Below are positions 1-12,300 of a stretch of DNA of 64,000 nucleotides, in pieces. Every line of letters begins with the position of its first letter. Positions within the stretch are counted from its first letter, which is position 1. Position numbers and translations under genes: made by a program. The stretch spans positions 8,790,536-8,854,535 of the forward strand of contig BSQZ01000018.1 in the NCBI GenBank assembly GCA_033239005.1. Reading direction: 5' to 3'. The notes beneath the pieces were generated by a model, which was not told the origin of the DNA, made no database searches, and worked only from the letters and a program-made list of their open reading frames with translations. Source of the DNA: Lamellibrachia satsuma. Taxonomy: Eukaryota > Annelida > Polychaeta > Sabellida > Siboglinidae.

Positions 1-239
1 CATCATTGTCGGGGGCGACGGGAAGTTCTGGTTCTCGCTGTTACGCTCCATCCTACCAGAACTCCTACAATGACGAATCAGTTTCACACATCACATTCAG
101 GCATCAATTTTATGGGAAACTACTTCCAGTCCTCTCAATTGACAGTGGGACGCTCTAACTGCTCAGCTGCTGTGCCCTGCACCAAGTGAAGATGTATAAG
201 TATTCATCCAAGTCAGATGTGCAGTTGAGGACCTTTAGT

Positions 240-330
240 TGTGTGTTCTTCTTATGATATGGCCTCCAAGGTTCCAACTTGCCTTCCAAGCTTGTAAAGC
301 AATATTCTAAATGAGACCTAACTACTATTT
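240..330 (-). mobile_element. Tiny CR1-like LINE relic
   Basis: The minus strand reads VVRSHLEYCFTSLEGKLEPW followed by RPYHKK. This resembles the conserved CR1-like stretch IVRPHLEYCIQAWRPYRKKD seen in better copies in this window (around 34,530 and 33,130), with about nine extra residues in the middle. Only this short piece is recognisable, so it is probably a decayed fragment rather than part of a gene. Confidence 0.4.
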
Positions 331-1843
331 TGTTCACGGAAGATCTTTCTCCTTATAGATATAATGTTATTCAGTACAAATAATAATCTAATAACATTAA
401 GACTTAATTATACCTTCAATATAAATCACTAACCTTTTTTACAGCATTGCATGAAAGCAGGAGAGCATTGTAGGTCACATCACAAGACAGAAAAGTTATT
501 TACAACCAATATAAAAGAATCATAACCAGCATGTTTGTACTTAAACAATGCAAACAATAATGAAAATGCCAAAAGTAGCACTATATTATAATTTTTTTGT
601 TTTAGTATCAGTGAATTCCCACAAATTGGTTATTACAGCTTTGTTATTGTTTCATAATAACCACATTGGTGCAATATTTGTTAAAAAAATTAAATGATGC
701 CTCTAAAAAGCAGATAAACAATGACTATCAAGATAATCACTTTGGGTGTAATATTTTAAATAATTCGTGATTGTTTAATACATTAATAATTACTCTTTGA
801 TAACAATGCTACAACAAAGGTATATGTGATGGGCTTCATCTTTTGTATTCACAGGGCTATCTTTGAGGGGCACCACTGTGTTGCCTTTGTTGTCATTAAT
901 CAAAACAAAATGTAAACAATCAAATCTTGATTTACAACAAATTCAGCATTTAGACCAGGCAATTCAATGACACAGTTACAAAATACACTTAGCAACGAAT
1001 CCACCTTAACCACACCCAAGTTCTAGCTGGCCAGTGCCAGCTGTTAGAAGACAACAGAATTTGCCAGGAATCCAATTAGTCACTCTTGGTTACAGCATAT
1101 GGGTCAATAGTGCTCGCATAAAAATTAATGCGGGAAGCATAATTATATCAAACATAGACTGTGTACCATGCATTCTGAAAAGCACTAGTCGACTAAAACC
1201 GGTCATGGGAGGCTATACTGAACAGTGCTCATTATTTGACATGAACAACAGTCAACACTCACTGACACTGACAAGTCGATTGCACAGTTCTATTGTTCTG
1301 TCGAAGCACCTTTAGTTTACTTTGTTTGTGTAAGTTCAATTTTGTATTTGAAGGTAACACAATAACCATTTTAGAAGCAGCTCCGGCGCACGCTCACGGA
1401 GGTATGTTCATAGCAAGGCAAAGCCAAAGGTATAACCTCTGATAACGACTAATGTTTGTGACAGTCAACACTTCCGTTTGTACCTTGTCACCCCACTAGC
1501 CTAGGCACTACCCACAATCAACAACGAGCTACTTTTCAACAAATTCCCCACCAATACCACATAATTGTGAACATAACATCAAAGAAGGGTAAACAACCAA
1601 TATGTACCAAAGCAACGCACCTTCATTATGTCACAGTACTGCACAAAAAAGCGATGTTAGTAAATGGCTTCGCCCTTCCATTTTCGCATGTCATCGCGAC
1701 TACGTACTGAACATGGCGACTACTGTCACAATTTTTACGCCAAAATAGAGCGATATACTACGTATACGCCTACATAAAGATATATCGGCTGCGTCGAAAC
1801 AGGTCCGGAACACATTTGTGCCAATCAATTCTTTGAAACTTAC
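331..1843. other. AT-rich noncoding stretch
   Basis: No supported gene, RNA or repeat array seen. The sequence is AT-rich with only short frames full of stops. A consensus-like plus-strand donor (CGGAG/gtatgt near 1401) has no convincing coding sequence before it. Confidence 0.4.
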
Positions 1844-1906
1844 CAAAATGTTGTCTTTAACTCGGGAAGCTGCAAAAATGAACCCCCTTTTCTTTATCCA
1901 CTTCAT
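1844..1906 (-). CDS. Candidate first coding exon of an unidentified gene
   Basis: On the minus strand an ATG at 1906 opens 21 codons (MKWIKKRGFIFAASRVKDNI plus L) that end exactly at a consensus donor, TTTTG/gtaagt (donor 1843-1838). A palindromic CRE-like site lies about 107 bp upstream. The rest of such a gene would lie to the left, partly outside the window, and I could not find a matching next exon. The peptide matches no family I recognise. A chance frame next to a chance donor is a real alternative. Confidence 0.22.
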
Positions 1907-2012
1907 AAATATTCCTGATTTTCAGGACTGCGAACTCTGCCACAGCCATGTGACCGTGTTTCTACTCTGCCATTCGCCAATGTCGTCATTAGAACGAGGC
2001 TGAAACGACCGA

Positions 2013-2022
2013 ATGACGTCAT
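2013..2022. promoter_or_regulatory. CRE-like palindrome atgacgtcat
   Basis: Perfect 10-bp CREB/ATF-type palindrome about 107 bp upstream of the candidate exon at 1844-1906. The same 10-mer occurs upstream of OSER1 (30330) and once inside a LAPTM4 intron (14343), so position alone does not prove promoter use. Confidence 0.25.
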
Positions 2023-3217
2023 GAAAAGTGACTCCCTTTAACTGGGACAAGAATAAATCGGTGAATCACCCTGAGTGGCCACGGAAGGTCGTCCTAGTGG
2101 TTATATTTCCAATAATCTTAGATTTAAGTAAGCACCATTGTACCTGTGGTACGGAATATTGTCGGAATATCAACGGAGTTCCAGTTATTCCCATAAACGT
2201 GGGGAAAACGTCACACTGAGTGATCCAGGTCAAACAGTCGTTCGCGTGAGCTATCGAGAGGATACGCGGAATTGGTTTGCCCACGTCAGCGAGTAAACAA
2301 GTGACGTACGTAGGTGCTTCGCCGCTTGACAGAGTCAGAGGCGGCAATCAGACGCCCCACATCCGACTGCGCAAGTCCGTTCTACCTCAGCTAAACTTTT
2401 TTTACTACGAATGCGTGCGAAATGCGACACAGACATCGTGCCAGAATTTATTACCATAGGCTAGTAATTAATTATTATTTCGAAAGGTCGACGGATTGCA
2501 TATAGGCCACTGAGCTGGCTCTGCCACTGGCACAGCTGTCATCTTTTCAACTCCCACCTATTAATATATTACATTATCATAGACGGAAAACCCGTCACCA
2601 GAAGAATTTATATAACGAAGAGGCAGGATCGAGTAAGGTTAATTTCTGTGCACTTTTCATAAACGTTTGTTTAAACCAAGTTTATGTCAAATACCCAAGC
2701 TTAAATTATATGTTTTACCATTGTCAAACTGGTTCTGATTAAAGGCTATTAATTATACAGTTATTAATACGTGTACGTGTTGGTTTTGAGACTTTTAGCC
2801 ACGCCCTCCCCAATTTACTGTAATAGCTATCGAGACCTAAATTCTTAGAAATTTAAGATTTTGGAGCCAACGCACGTATAGCTGCCATGCAGTAAGCAGA
2901 TGCACGGAGGCAGACATGTTTAGTTGTAGATTTTGGTGTGTATTATTAAAAAGCCGGAACCGCCGAGTTATTGTACTTTAGAAAATATAGTCGCACAAAA
3001 TATTCGTAAATGTTTTCCCTTCCGGAATTTACTCTCTTCGCGTAGCAATGCTTTCGTGGGCGTGAACACTTGGCGTCGGTGAATATTGAGGTAACAGTGA
3101 CGGTGTCTTCCAGGCTGCGTCAACCTGTGTCTACATTTATTAATCTGAGCTGGTGAGCGCGCACATGTACGCGAGCGTGCAAGCACACGCACGGTTGTTG
3201 CTCTCTTCTTTATCCCC
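2023..3217. other. Noncoding stretch without recognised features
   Basis: Short overlapping frames on both strands around 2028-2459 show no family resemblance and no convincing splice structure. Nothing else recognised. Confidence 0.35.
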
Positions 3218-3344
3218 GAAGTCCAGGGCGAGGCTGAAGTCCAGGGCGAGGCTGAAGTCCAGGACGAGGCTGAAGTCCAGAGCGAGGCTGAAGTCCAGGG
3301 CGAGGCTGAAGTCCAGGGAGAGGCTGAAGTCCAGGGCGAGGCTG
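3218..3344. repeat. 18-bp minisatellite, about 7 copies
   Basis: Tandem unit aagtccagggcgaggctg with few substitutions. The 18-bp period is a multiple of three, so it keeps several frames open on both strands and produces spurious Ser/Arg/Leu-rich frames. Confidence 0.9.
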
Positions 3345-4730
3345 ACACCGACATCGGTCGTCGATGTTTGTTTTCCTTCTTCTTCCGCCACTATTCCCGT
3401 TTCGATCACTGCTCACTTTCTCCACTCCCTATATCCCTCACTCTCGTTCTCCTCTCCGCTCCCACTCACGCCAAATCCCTCTTCATTCATTCCACATGAG
3501 TCTCGGTCTTCCTCTTTTCCACCGTCCACTATAAGTGCACCCGCTCTCTTCAGTACCTCTTCCTCTTCTGTTCTGTCCACGTGTCCAGTCCACTTTAGCC
3601 GACTCGATCCTTCCCATATATTCCTCACGAAACTGTCTCACACACCAGCCTCCTCCCTCTTTTCCTTCCCTTCACGATATGGCATATACTATGAAAAACA
3701 CATATAGGTGCCAGGCCTATATCAGCGCTGTCCTAGCCTTGACCTGTTCAGTGCACCTGTAGCTAAGTTACATCAATTTAGCAACGCACTGACTTGTTTA
3801 TGTTTACCAGGAAAAAACAGACTCTGTGTGTAGCGCAATGGTGGAACCAAATTGCAATAAATTATAAGACGGGTACTATTATAAACGGATGCAAGTGCAA
3901 CACACGCACGCAGGAACGCAAGCACGCACGAACAAATACGCGAGTGCGCAGGCATAATACCTGCACTAGAAAAAGGACACATTCACTCGATCGGGTTATG
4001 TGGTCGCAATCAACGCAGTAACTCTGAGTAGACTGAAAAGCGTTGTCAGTCACGCAAGCGTCCTCCCCGTAAGGGCTATGACCGTATCTTGCCGAGAGGT
4101 CAACGCGTCACGACTGTGTCCTGTTTCCGGCGCGGATGCCGAATACACTTACGTTTACCGTAGATATACGCGCTCCCGTAGAGCCTGACGCTCGAGCACG
4201 CTGTGGTTTTGCCTCTTCCTCTCAATGACTCAGTTAGGTCATGTCGTTGTGTAGGGCAAGCCACTTGATCATTTATTCCTAAATTAATTACATTAACTCA
4301 CTATCATGCCCAACATTTTATGATAATATGTTATTACAATTAATCAACTGAAGATTTTAGACAAATAGTAATAAAAAATGTCAGGTCAATCCATCCGTAT
4401 TGCGCATGTCAAAGCTGTGACAGACACGAAGATAGTACACACATTCGTAGTCTGCCTACCACAGTCTTGTGGGATAGCTAGCACGGTTGAATTAAAAAGT
4501 CAACAGTATATCCCTAGCTGTTTATGCCGAACTTTCCGGATTCTTACTACGCAGTACGTTGTCATGCAGGTTGTCTGCTACGTCAGTCCAGATACCCCGA
4601 GCGAGCTTGCTGACAGTGCCTCGCGTCTAAGCGTAAACACTGCACCTAGCAGTAAAAAACGGAAGACGAATGTACCGAGTAAACACGGCACTACATCTTC
4701 CAGTACGTTGTTGGGTGAGCGGGACGCAGC
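3345..4730. other. Noncoding stretch between two minisatellites
   Basis: A pyrimidine-rich segment (about 3370-3680) is followed by mixed unique sequence with short runs of cgcacg-type simple repeat (3900-3960). No gene supported. Confidence 0.35.
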
Positions 4731-4993
4731 TAGACCAGTGCCAGGCAGACGTGACCCGGCCAGACCAGTTCCAGGCAGACATGGCCCGGCCAGACCAGTG
4801 CCAAGCAGACCTGGCCCGGCCAGACCAGTGCCAGGCAGACATGACCCGGTCAGACCAGTGCCAGGTAGACATGACCCGGCCAGACCAGTGCCAGGCAGAC
4901 GTGACCCGGCCAGACCAGTGCCAGGCAGACATGGCCCGGCCAGACCAGCGCCAGGCAGACATATGGCCCGGTCAGACCAGCACCAGGCAGACA
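4731..4993. repeat. 30-bp minisatellite, 8-9 copies
   Basis: Unit begins cagaccagtgccaggcag and continues with acatgacccggc; the period is 30 bp with a few transitions. Because 30 is divisible by three, long Pro/Arg/Gly-rich and Trp/Ser-rich frames run through it on both strands. No start context or splice signals support coding. Confidence 0.9.
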
Positions 4994-5049
4994 TGGATCT
5001 ACCTTAGAGATGTCTCAAGTAAGACAAGAAGCCAATATATGTACAGATA

Positions 5050-5160
5050 AACCAATAACAAAATGTCAGACTTTGTTGGACTTTTGATAAGCCAACAATA
5101 GTTTCCTTGTTCACTTACCATCTGATGTTTTAATGTTCTAATAAACTTATTCGTCAGCTA
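5050..5160 (+). mobile_element. Decayed CR1-like LINE 3' end
   Basis: The string around 5068-5127 (ggacttttgataagccaa, then a ccttgttcact stretch) is a diverged form of the 3' untranslated end seen intact at 33590-33660 and 34975-35045 (ggactctggataagccaatg, then ccttgtccacttgccatc). The terminal aatcttgtta repeats are not recognisable here. Confidence 0.45.
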
Positions 5161-6009
5161 ACCCCCGATATCGCGTCTTTAATTTGGTTTTGTTTTCACT
5201 AGAAACACATCTTCGTTATTAACAAAAGTATGATTTGGTAATAAGGCTGCATTTACATTATAAATAACAATGCTGTACTGCCAGCTTGAAAACGATTAAA
5301 AACTCGCACAAAGTTATGTAACATGTCCCATATATTATGGGAGGCGTTTATGGGCCATACATTATATTACAGCCTCCCCTCGTCAGTTACTTTATTGTTG
5401 AACGGCTCCATCACCGCCTGCTACAAAATCATTTGCGGGTAACTTTTAAATTTTACAATCGGCGGTCGATACCGTGGCTGATCGACGGCTACGGATTCTA
5501 ATCGAATTTGGTTGTACAAAGCGAGTCGTGTGGGTAAAACCTAGACTTGCGTTCTACAAATTCGTCGCGACAATACCACTGTAGCGGCTAACTGGTCGCG
5601 TTCATTGTACGCGGGAGCAGCGAAACTCGGCGTACTTATTTAACTACGATCTTATCACTTGCTTCGGATAGTTGTCAACATCGAACAGAGCACAAACGAA
5701 CAAGTGCAGCCGGTGCAGCCGGGTGTGAAGTATACGTACCGGTTGACCGGGATAAAGAACGTCCTGAATCCTCCTCTCCCACGGGCGTGGTTGCAGGCTA
5801 AACGCAAACAACTCAACATGCCAATTTCTTTGGAGACGTTACGATCTCTTGTACAACATGGTTTTAGTGCAGTTTTTAGGACAGGATTTAGTTGGACACG
5901 CGGAAAGAATGGATCGAAGGGGACGGTTGACGAAAAGAGCGGGATGCGAGGAGGGGGAAGTGGAGACGGCAGTGAATTATGGTTTCTAAACGAAAGTGGA
6001 GACGGTAGC
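5161..6009. other. Noncoding stretch
   Basis: Frames at 5655-6039 on both strands are open but show no domain, no family resemblance and no splice context. Nothing recognised. Confidence 0.3.
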
Positions 6010-6200
6010 ACCTATGGTATACCATGCTTTGTCATATAGTGTGTATGGTAATGTATGGTATACCATGGTTTCAAAACACAAAATTTTATTTTAAAAACAT
6101 GTAATTTCACCATGGTGTTCCTGTTTCAAGACACCATGGTATACCATAGCATTAACCATGGTTTACCTGTTTTAAAACAGCTATATACTATGGTATAATT
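6010..6200. repeat. Cluster of the palindrome atggtataccat
   Basis: The 12-bp palindrome atggtataccat, or close variants, occurs near 6012, 6055, 6139 and 6188, with related ccatggt motifs between. It could be a degraded foldback element or local duplication. It lies directly beside the 60-bp array that follows. Confidence 0.5.
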
Positions 6201-6256
6201 TCACAAGACCTAACATGGAAAACAAATCGACAACCAGTGTGGATGCCAGCCTCACC

Positions 6257-6978
6257 GATGATTTGAGGGGTAAAGAGGACGGCAACAACTTAGCCTGGCT
6301 GAAGAGGTAAATCAAAGATGATTTGAGAGGTAAAGAGGATGGTAACAACTTAGCCTGGCTGAAGAGGTAAATCAAAGATGATTTGGGAGGTAAAGAGGAC
6401 AGCAACAACTTAGCCTGGCTGAAGAGGTAAATCAAAGATGATTTGAGAGGTAAAGAGGATGGTAACAAATTTGCCTGACTGGAGAGGTAAATCAAAGATG
6501 ATTTGAGAGGTAAAGAGGACAGTAACAACTTAGCCTGGCTGAAGAGGTAAATCATAGATGATTTGAGAGGTAAAGAGGATGGTAACAACTTAGCCTGACT
6601 GGAGAGGTAAATCAAAGATGATTTGAGAGGTAAAGAGGACGGCAACAACTCAGCCTGGCTGAAGAGGTAAATCATAGATGATTTGAGAGGTAAAGAGGAT
6701 GGTAACAACTTAGCCTGGCTGAAGAGGTAAATCAAAGATGATTTGAGAGGTAAAGAGGATGGTAACAACTTAGCCTGACTGGAGAGGTAAATCAAAGATG
6801 ATTTGAGAGGTAAAGAGGATGGTAACAACTTAGCCTGACTGGAGAGGTAAATCAAAGATGATTTGAGGGGTAAAGAGGACGACAACAACTTAGCCTGGCT
6901 GGAGAGGTAAATCAAAGATGATTTGAGGGGTAAAGAGGACAGCAACAACTTAGCCTGACTGGAGAGGTAAATCAAAGA
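6257..6978. repeat. 60-bp minisatellite, 12 copies
   Basis: Twelve nearly identical 60-bp units, each beginning gatgatttgagaggtaaa and ending near gaagaggtaaatcaaa. The period is a multiple of three, which explains a 279-codon open frame on the minus strand with a 20-residue period; I do not consider it a gene. Confidence 0.95.
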
Positions 6979-9296
6979 CGGAAGCTGAAATAAATGTGAA
7001 ATAGAGGCAGGGAGAGACAAGTAGATAAAGTGGAGGCAACACGAGAACTAGACATAAGACTTGCAGCTGATATTTCAGTTGGTGCTAGGACCAACATTAA
7101 TGAAAACATATTCTGGTAATGCAACCATCTGGCAGCAAGAACACAGATTATCTGCAAAATTGCATTTTATGTGGGGGGCATCTGTAGTAAAATATCACAC
7201 TACATGTGCAAACATTAATGCATATTAAAAATTGTTGTTGTATAATACTTGTGTTAAACTATTACAGTATATTACAGCCTATTTCATAGTCATGAAGATG
7301 GACAAACGCAGTGATGAAGTGTCACCTCTCTAAGCGAGACATGGTCAACCAATGAAGAACATGATATACATAAAAATCAACACATAATTCCCATGCCCAT
7401 TTTTATTTTCCCAATTCAGTTTTCACAGCAAACAATAGAAGATACCAACCTCTGCTAGCAGTAGATGGAACTGCAACTGACATATCCTGATTACTGCCAC
7501 AACCATAATATATCCTGATTTTACCTACACTACTTGTGACAAGGAATTCTATATGTAGAACACTGTTTGAAACAATCAAATACAGTTTGTATAAATTGCG
7601 TTTTAGTCAAAATTCCATTAAACTGCTAGAATTGTTTGTAAAATCAGGAAAAAAATAGAAAAATAAGGGTTTGCATTTTACTCCATGTTTTTGGACACAG
7701 GATTTCTTATTTTAGATAGATAGCTGTGAGCACGTTTTCTTATTTATAAAGGGTTCCGATTATAAAAAGAAACTACACATCAGAACTGCAATTGTTATGA
7801 TCACTCATCTTTTTCCTGAAATAAAAAATGATTAAACATGGAAATTGTAAATAAAACATTACCACCAACCACACATACACCAATGTTTACACTTTATTTT
7901 GTTGACATACTACAAGAGACAAAAAGTGTACAATATTCACTGTGCACCATACTACCAATGTACACTGTACAAACACATCCTGAATATTTTTTTATTAAAT
8001 TGTCTTTTTGTTACACATTGTTAACTTTTTTCACACTTGCTGATTGAGACTATTTTTAACAACAATGGAACAACACACATTATGTTGTGATCTAAATTAC
8101 TCTCCACTTGACAACATTTCACAGTTACCAATTACAATGTGGCTATTTATTGTGTCACTTGTAAATAATTGCAAAATTTCACAACACAATATTTTTTGTT
8201 TAACAGATTTGTTAAATTTAAACATATTGATGGATGTCAAAACAGGACAAATCTCCTACAAACAAGTGACTTAGCAGTGCTAGAAAAGTGGAAATTCAAA
8301 AGCAAATAGTTGTATAGATTTTCGATATCAGAAATATCAAGGTATAGTAGGAAATACACTGCCCACATGGTTAGCCATGCCAGTGATTTCATACAAAGTA
8401 CAAAACACAAGAGTATCCACCACCACAACCACAACAAACCTCTGGCATTGTCCAAATGCGCATTAACTGATAGAAACATTGACAAGTTGTTATATATCTC
8501 CCCGACAACGTCACTCTTCAACCATTCTACAACTTCTGCTGAAATACCCATGTGTTAGATCCTAGCCACTCCCTTTCTGCCTATAACAGGTGCTAAAGGT
8601 TTGGTAAATATAAAGCCAATATACAGATAGTAGCATGAAACTAACCATTCCAGGGTTAATGGAACTTGTGCATTCTGTAGGTGAACAGATACATGTCTTG
8701 GCGTCACCTCTCACTTGTCAATCAGTAGTTACACAATCCCATCGAAATGTGACCAGCTTTCCTAAAGTTGAAACATCCAGAAAATGTCACCTTGTGCAAA
8801 CAATGACTGTGCGACAATAAGTATAAAGCTTAAAGGTATCAAGTCTGTTCACTTTTACCATAAAATTATATTATATAGTATAACCTCTTCTAATCTAGTC
8901 TAACATATCGACAGTTAAAATGTGTTTGAATGAATCACAATTGTGTCATATAATTTGACTGTTATCTGCTGTATTTGAATGTTTTGACTCAAACCATCAT
9001 CTTTACATCGGTCCATATTCATAAGCAGATACTGGTCTAATTATATTTAAAAATTGTGGTTCATTAAAAGATCAAGTCTATATACCTTTAAATAAACATT
9101 AACCGTCCCGAAGAAAGAGTGAACATGTTACTAAAACATGCAATTTTTCTTGCACTTAAAACTACATCGATGGTGAAGTTCGAAGATTGCACAAGATTCA
9201 AGAGTTACTAGTCTGGCCACCAGGGAGCCGAAAGAAGGTCAGTTCATGATGGACCGACCCCACGAAATGTGAGAGGAATGCACCAGATGTCTCTGT
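6979..9296. other. Downstream flank and probable 3'UTR of LAPTM4
   Basis: No coding exon recognised. Several minus-strand AATAAA signals are present (for example plus-strand tttatt at 8146-8151 and others near 7892 and 7985), so part of this region is plausibly the 3' untranslated region of the minus-strand LAPTM4 gene ending at 9297. Which signal is used cannot be decided from sequence. Confidence 0.3.
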
Positions 9297-9392
9297 TCAG
9301 TTTGCGGTGTACGGCGGTGGTGGAGTCTGAAGTGGCTCCACCTGGTGCTGCTCCATGGCGATGGCATCTTCGTACTTAGGCGGCAGCACCAC
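9297..9392 (-). CDS. LAPTM4: LAPTM4 exon 7 (stop codon)
   Basis: Acceptor catttattag/GTG, 31 codons and TGA. It encodes VVLPPKYEDAIAM and, at the end, PPPPYTAN: two PY motifs typical of the LAPTM4 cytoplasmic tail, which in the family recruit NEDD4-type ligases for lysosomal sorting. Confidence 0.92.
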   Translation of the reverse strand: MVLPPKYEDAIAMEQHQVEPLQTPPPPYTAN

Positions 9393-12300
9393 CTAATAAA
9401 TGAAAGCAGCAACACAATCAGTAAAATGTCATGCTCACATTGTATAGCGTAAACGTTACATTACGTGAACATCGCATAATGCACTTGTACATATTTACCC
9501 AAATTTCTATCCTGAAAGGTCCTTCTTTAATTAGATTTTTTCACTTGTCTCATTTCATCTAGTAACGGCTGTAACATGCTAGCTCATTTGTACAAAACTG
9601 CTATTTATTTTTGGTGAAATCATCAGGCACACTACTGAATTATATTATAAATTCAGAGAATAAAGGGCAGAAGTGGTCCAACACTATATAGTATAACATG
9701 AGGTTATTCACAGAAGTGGTCCAACACTATATAGTATAACATGAGGTTATTCTCAGAAGTGGTCCAACACTATATAGTATAACATGAGGTTATTCACAGA
9801 AGTGGTCCAACACTATATAGTATAACATGAGGCTATTCTCAGAAGTGGTCCAACACTATATAGTATAACATGAGGCTATTCACAGAAGTGGTCCAACACT
9901 ATATAGTATGACATGAGGTTATTCTCAGAAGTGGTCCAACACTATATAGTATGACATGAGGCTATTCACAGAAGTGGTCCAACACTATATAGTATAACAT
10001 GAGGCTATTCACAGAAGTGGTCCAACACTATATAGTATAACATGAGGCTATTCACAGAAGTGGTCCAACACTATATAGTATAACATGAGGCTATTCACAG
10101 AAGTGGTCCAACACTATATAGTATGACATGAGGTTATTCTCAGAAGTGGTCCAACACTATATAGTATAACATGAGGCTATTCTCAGAAGTGGTCCAACAC
10201 TATATAGTATAACATGAGGCTATTCCCAGAAGTGGTCCAACACTATATAGTATGACATGAGGCTATTCTCAGAAGTGGTCCAACACTATATAGTATAACA
10301 TGAGGCTATTCACAGAAGTGGTCCAACACTATATATTATGACATGAGGCTATTCTCAGAAGTGGTCCAACACTATATAGTATAACATGAGGCTATTCACA
10401 GAAGTGGTCCAACACTATATAGTATAACATGAGGCTATTCTCAGAAGTGGTCCAACACTATATATAGTATGACATGAGGTTATTCACAGAAATGGTTCAA
10501 CAATATAGTATAACATGAGGCTATTCACAGAAGTGGTCCAACACTACGTAGTATGACATTAAGCTATTCACAGAAATGGTCCAACACTATATAGTATGAA
10601 ATGAGGCTATTCACAGAAATGGTCCAACACTATATAGTATAGCATGACGTTATTCACAGAAGTGGTCCAACACTATGTAGTATGACATGAGGCTATTCAC
10701 AGAAATGGTCCAACACTATATAGTATGACATGAGGCTATTCATAGAAGTGGTCCAACACTACATAGTATAACATGAGGCTATTCACAGTTTCGTAGGTTA
10801 CCCAATCTATCGATCAAAGTCAATTTTGTCCATGGTTTTAACAAAAGCACTCTAAAGCGAAACAAAAGTCATAGTTTTGGGGCTATGCAGAGATAATAAA
10901 ACTAACCATGTGCAACTAAAATCAAGAATATCACGCCACTGATTTACTCAGAATGTGTTCTAAAAGTGGGAGACCCAGTCATTTTTCCAGTTGACTGAGC
11001 ACTGACATATTAACCAGTGAAATCAATAAGCTCAGGTGCAGTTCTATGACAATCAGGTAACCTAGACTATTATGGTGTATTAAGAGAGGCCGGTATACAC
11101 AGAACCACCGCAAAGTCTCAAACAACCGTGCGACTCTGATTCACGATGGACTAAATGAATGGAAGAGGGAGGTTTAACTATGAACATCAACGACTCTGAT
11201 TAATGATGGACTAAGTGAATGGAAGAGGGAGGTTTAACTATGAACATCAACGACTCTGATTAATGATGGACTAAGTGAATGGAAGAGGGAGGTTTAACTA
11301 TGAACATCAACGACTCTGATGCACGATGGACTAAATGAATGGAAGAGGGAGGTTTAACTATGAACATCAACGACTCTGATTAATGATGGACTAAGTGAAT
11401 GGAAGAGGGAGGTTTAACATGAATCATCTAACATTGTGTCTACATCTGAGTGTCCAATGGTCAGTGGGCATTGGATGGACAAGCACTGACCTGTCCAGGA
11501 TTGCCGGCCTCGAAGCTGCCGAGACCTGTGTCGGTGGAGTTGAGGTGATACTGGGCCAGGTACTTGTAGCATGCCCACACCACGCCAATCAGGTATGCCT
11601 GCAACAAACCATGCAGGGTGATACACAAAACACAGGGTAATACACATGACACACAGTGATAAACACAAACAAGGGTGACACACATGACACAGGGTGATAC
11701 ACACGGCAGAGTGATACACACGGCACACAGTGATACACAAGCAACACAGACTGATACACAACAGCATTACAGTGATACACACTACACATGACAGAGTGAT
11801 ACACACTACACATGACAGTGATACACACTACACATGACATAGTGATACACACTACACATGACAGTGATACATACTACACATGACAGAGTGATACACACTA
11901 AACATGACAGAGTGATACACACTACACATGACAGAGTGATACACACTACACATGACAGTGATACATACTACACATGACAGAGTGATACACATGGCACACA
12001 GTGATACACAAGCAACACAGACTGATACACAACAGCATTACAGTGATACACACTACACATGACAGAGTGATACACACTACACATGACAGTGATACACACT
12101 ACACATGACAGAGTGATACACACTACACATGACAGTGATACACACTACACATGACAGTGATACACACTACACATGACAGAGTGATACATCTAATACATAG
12201 CACCAACAGAATGATGTGACACATACCTTCACTGTAAGCACAAGTAGGAAGGCCAACACCACCAGCATCATGAGCATGTCATCATCCATCGCAAGTAGTT

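Noticed and set aside
4378..5007. 209-codon plus-strand frame, Pro/Arg-rich
   Set aside because: Its second half is the 30-bp minisatellite and its first half has no recognisable domain or splice context.
6181..7020. 279-codon minus-strand frame rich in Leu/Ser
   Set aside because: Produced by the 60-bp array (20-residue period); no start context, domain or splice support.
9660..10790. CRISPR-like regular array
   Set aside because: Units are head-to-tail with no spacers, in an intron of an animal gene; it is a minisatellite.
11414..11852. Cys/Val-rich minus-strand frames of 86-130 codons
   Set aside because: Mostly repeat of gtgatacacac units; only the 36 codons of LAPTM4 exon 6 within this span are real.
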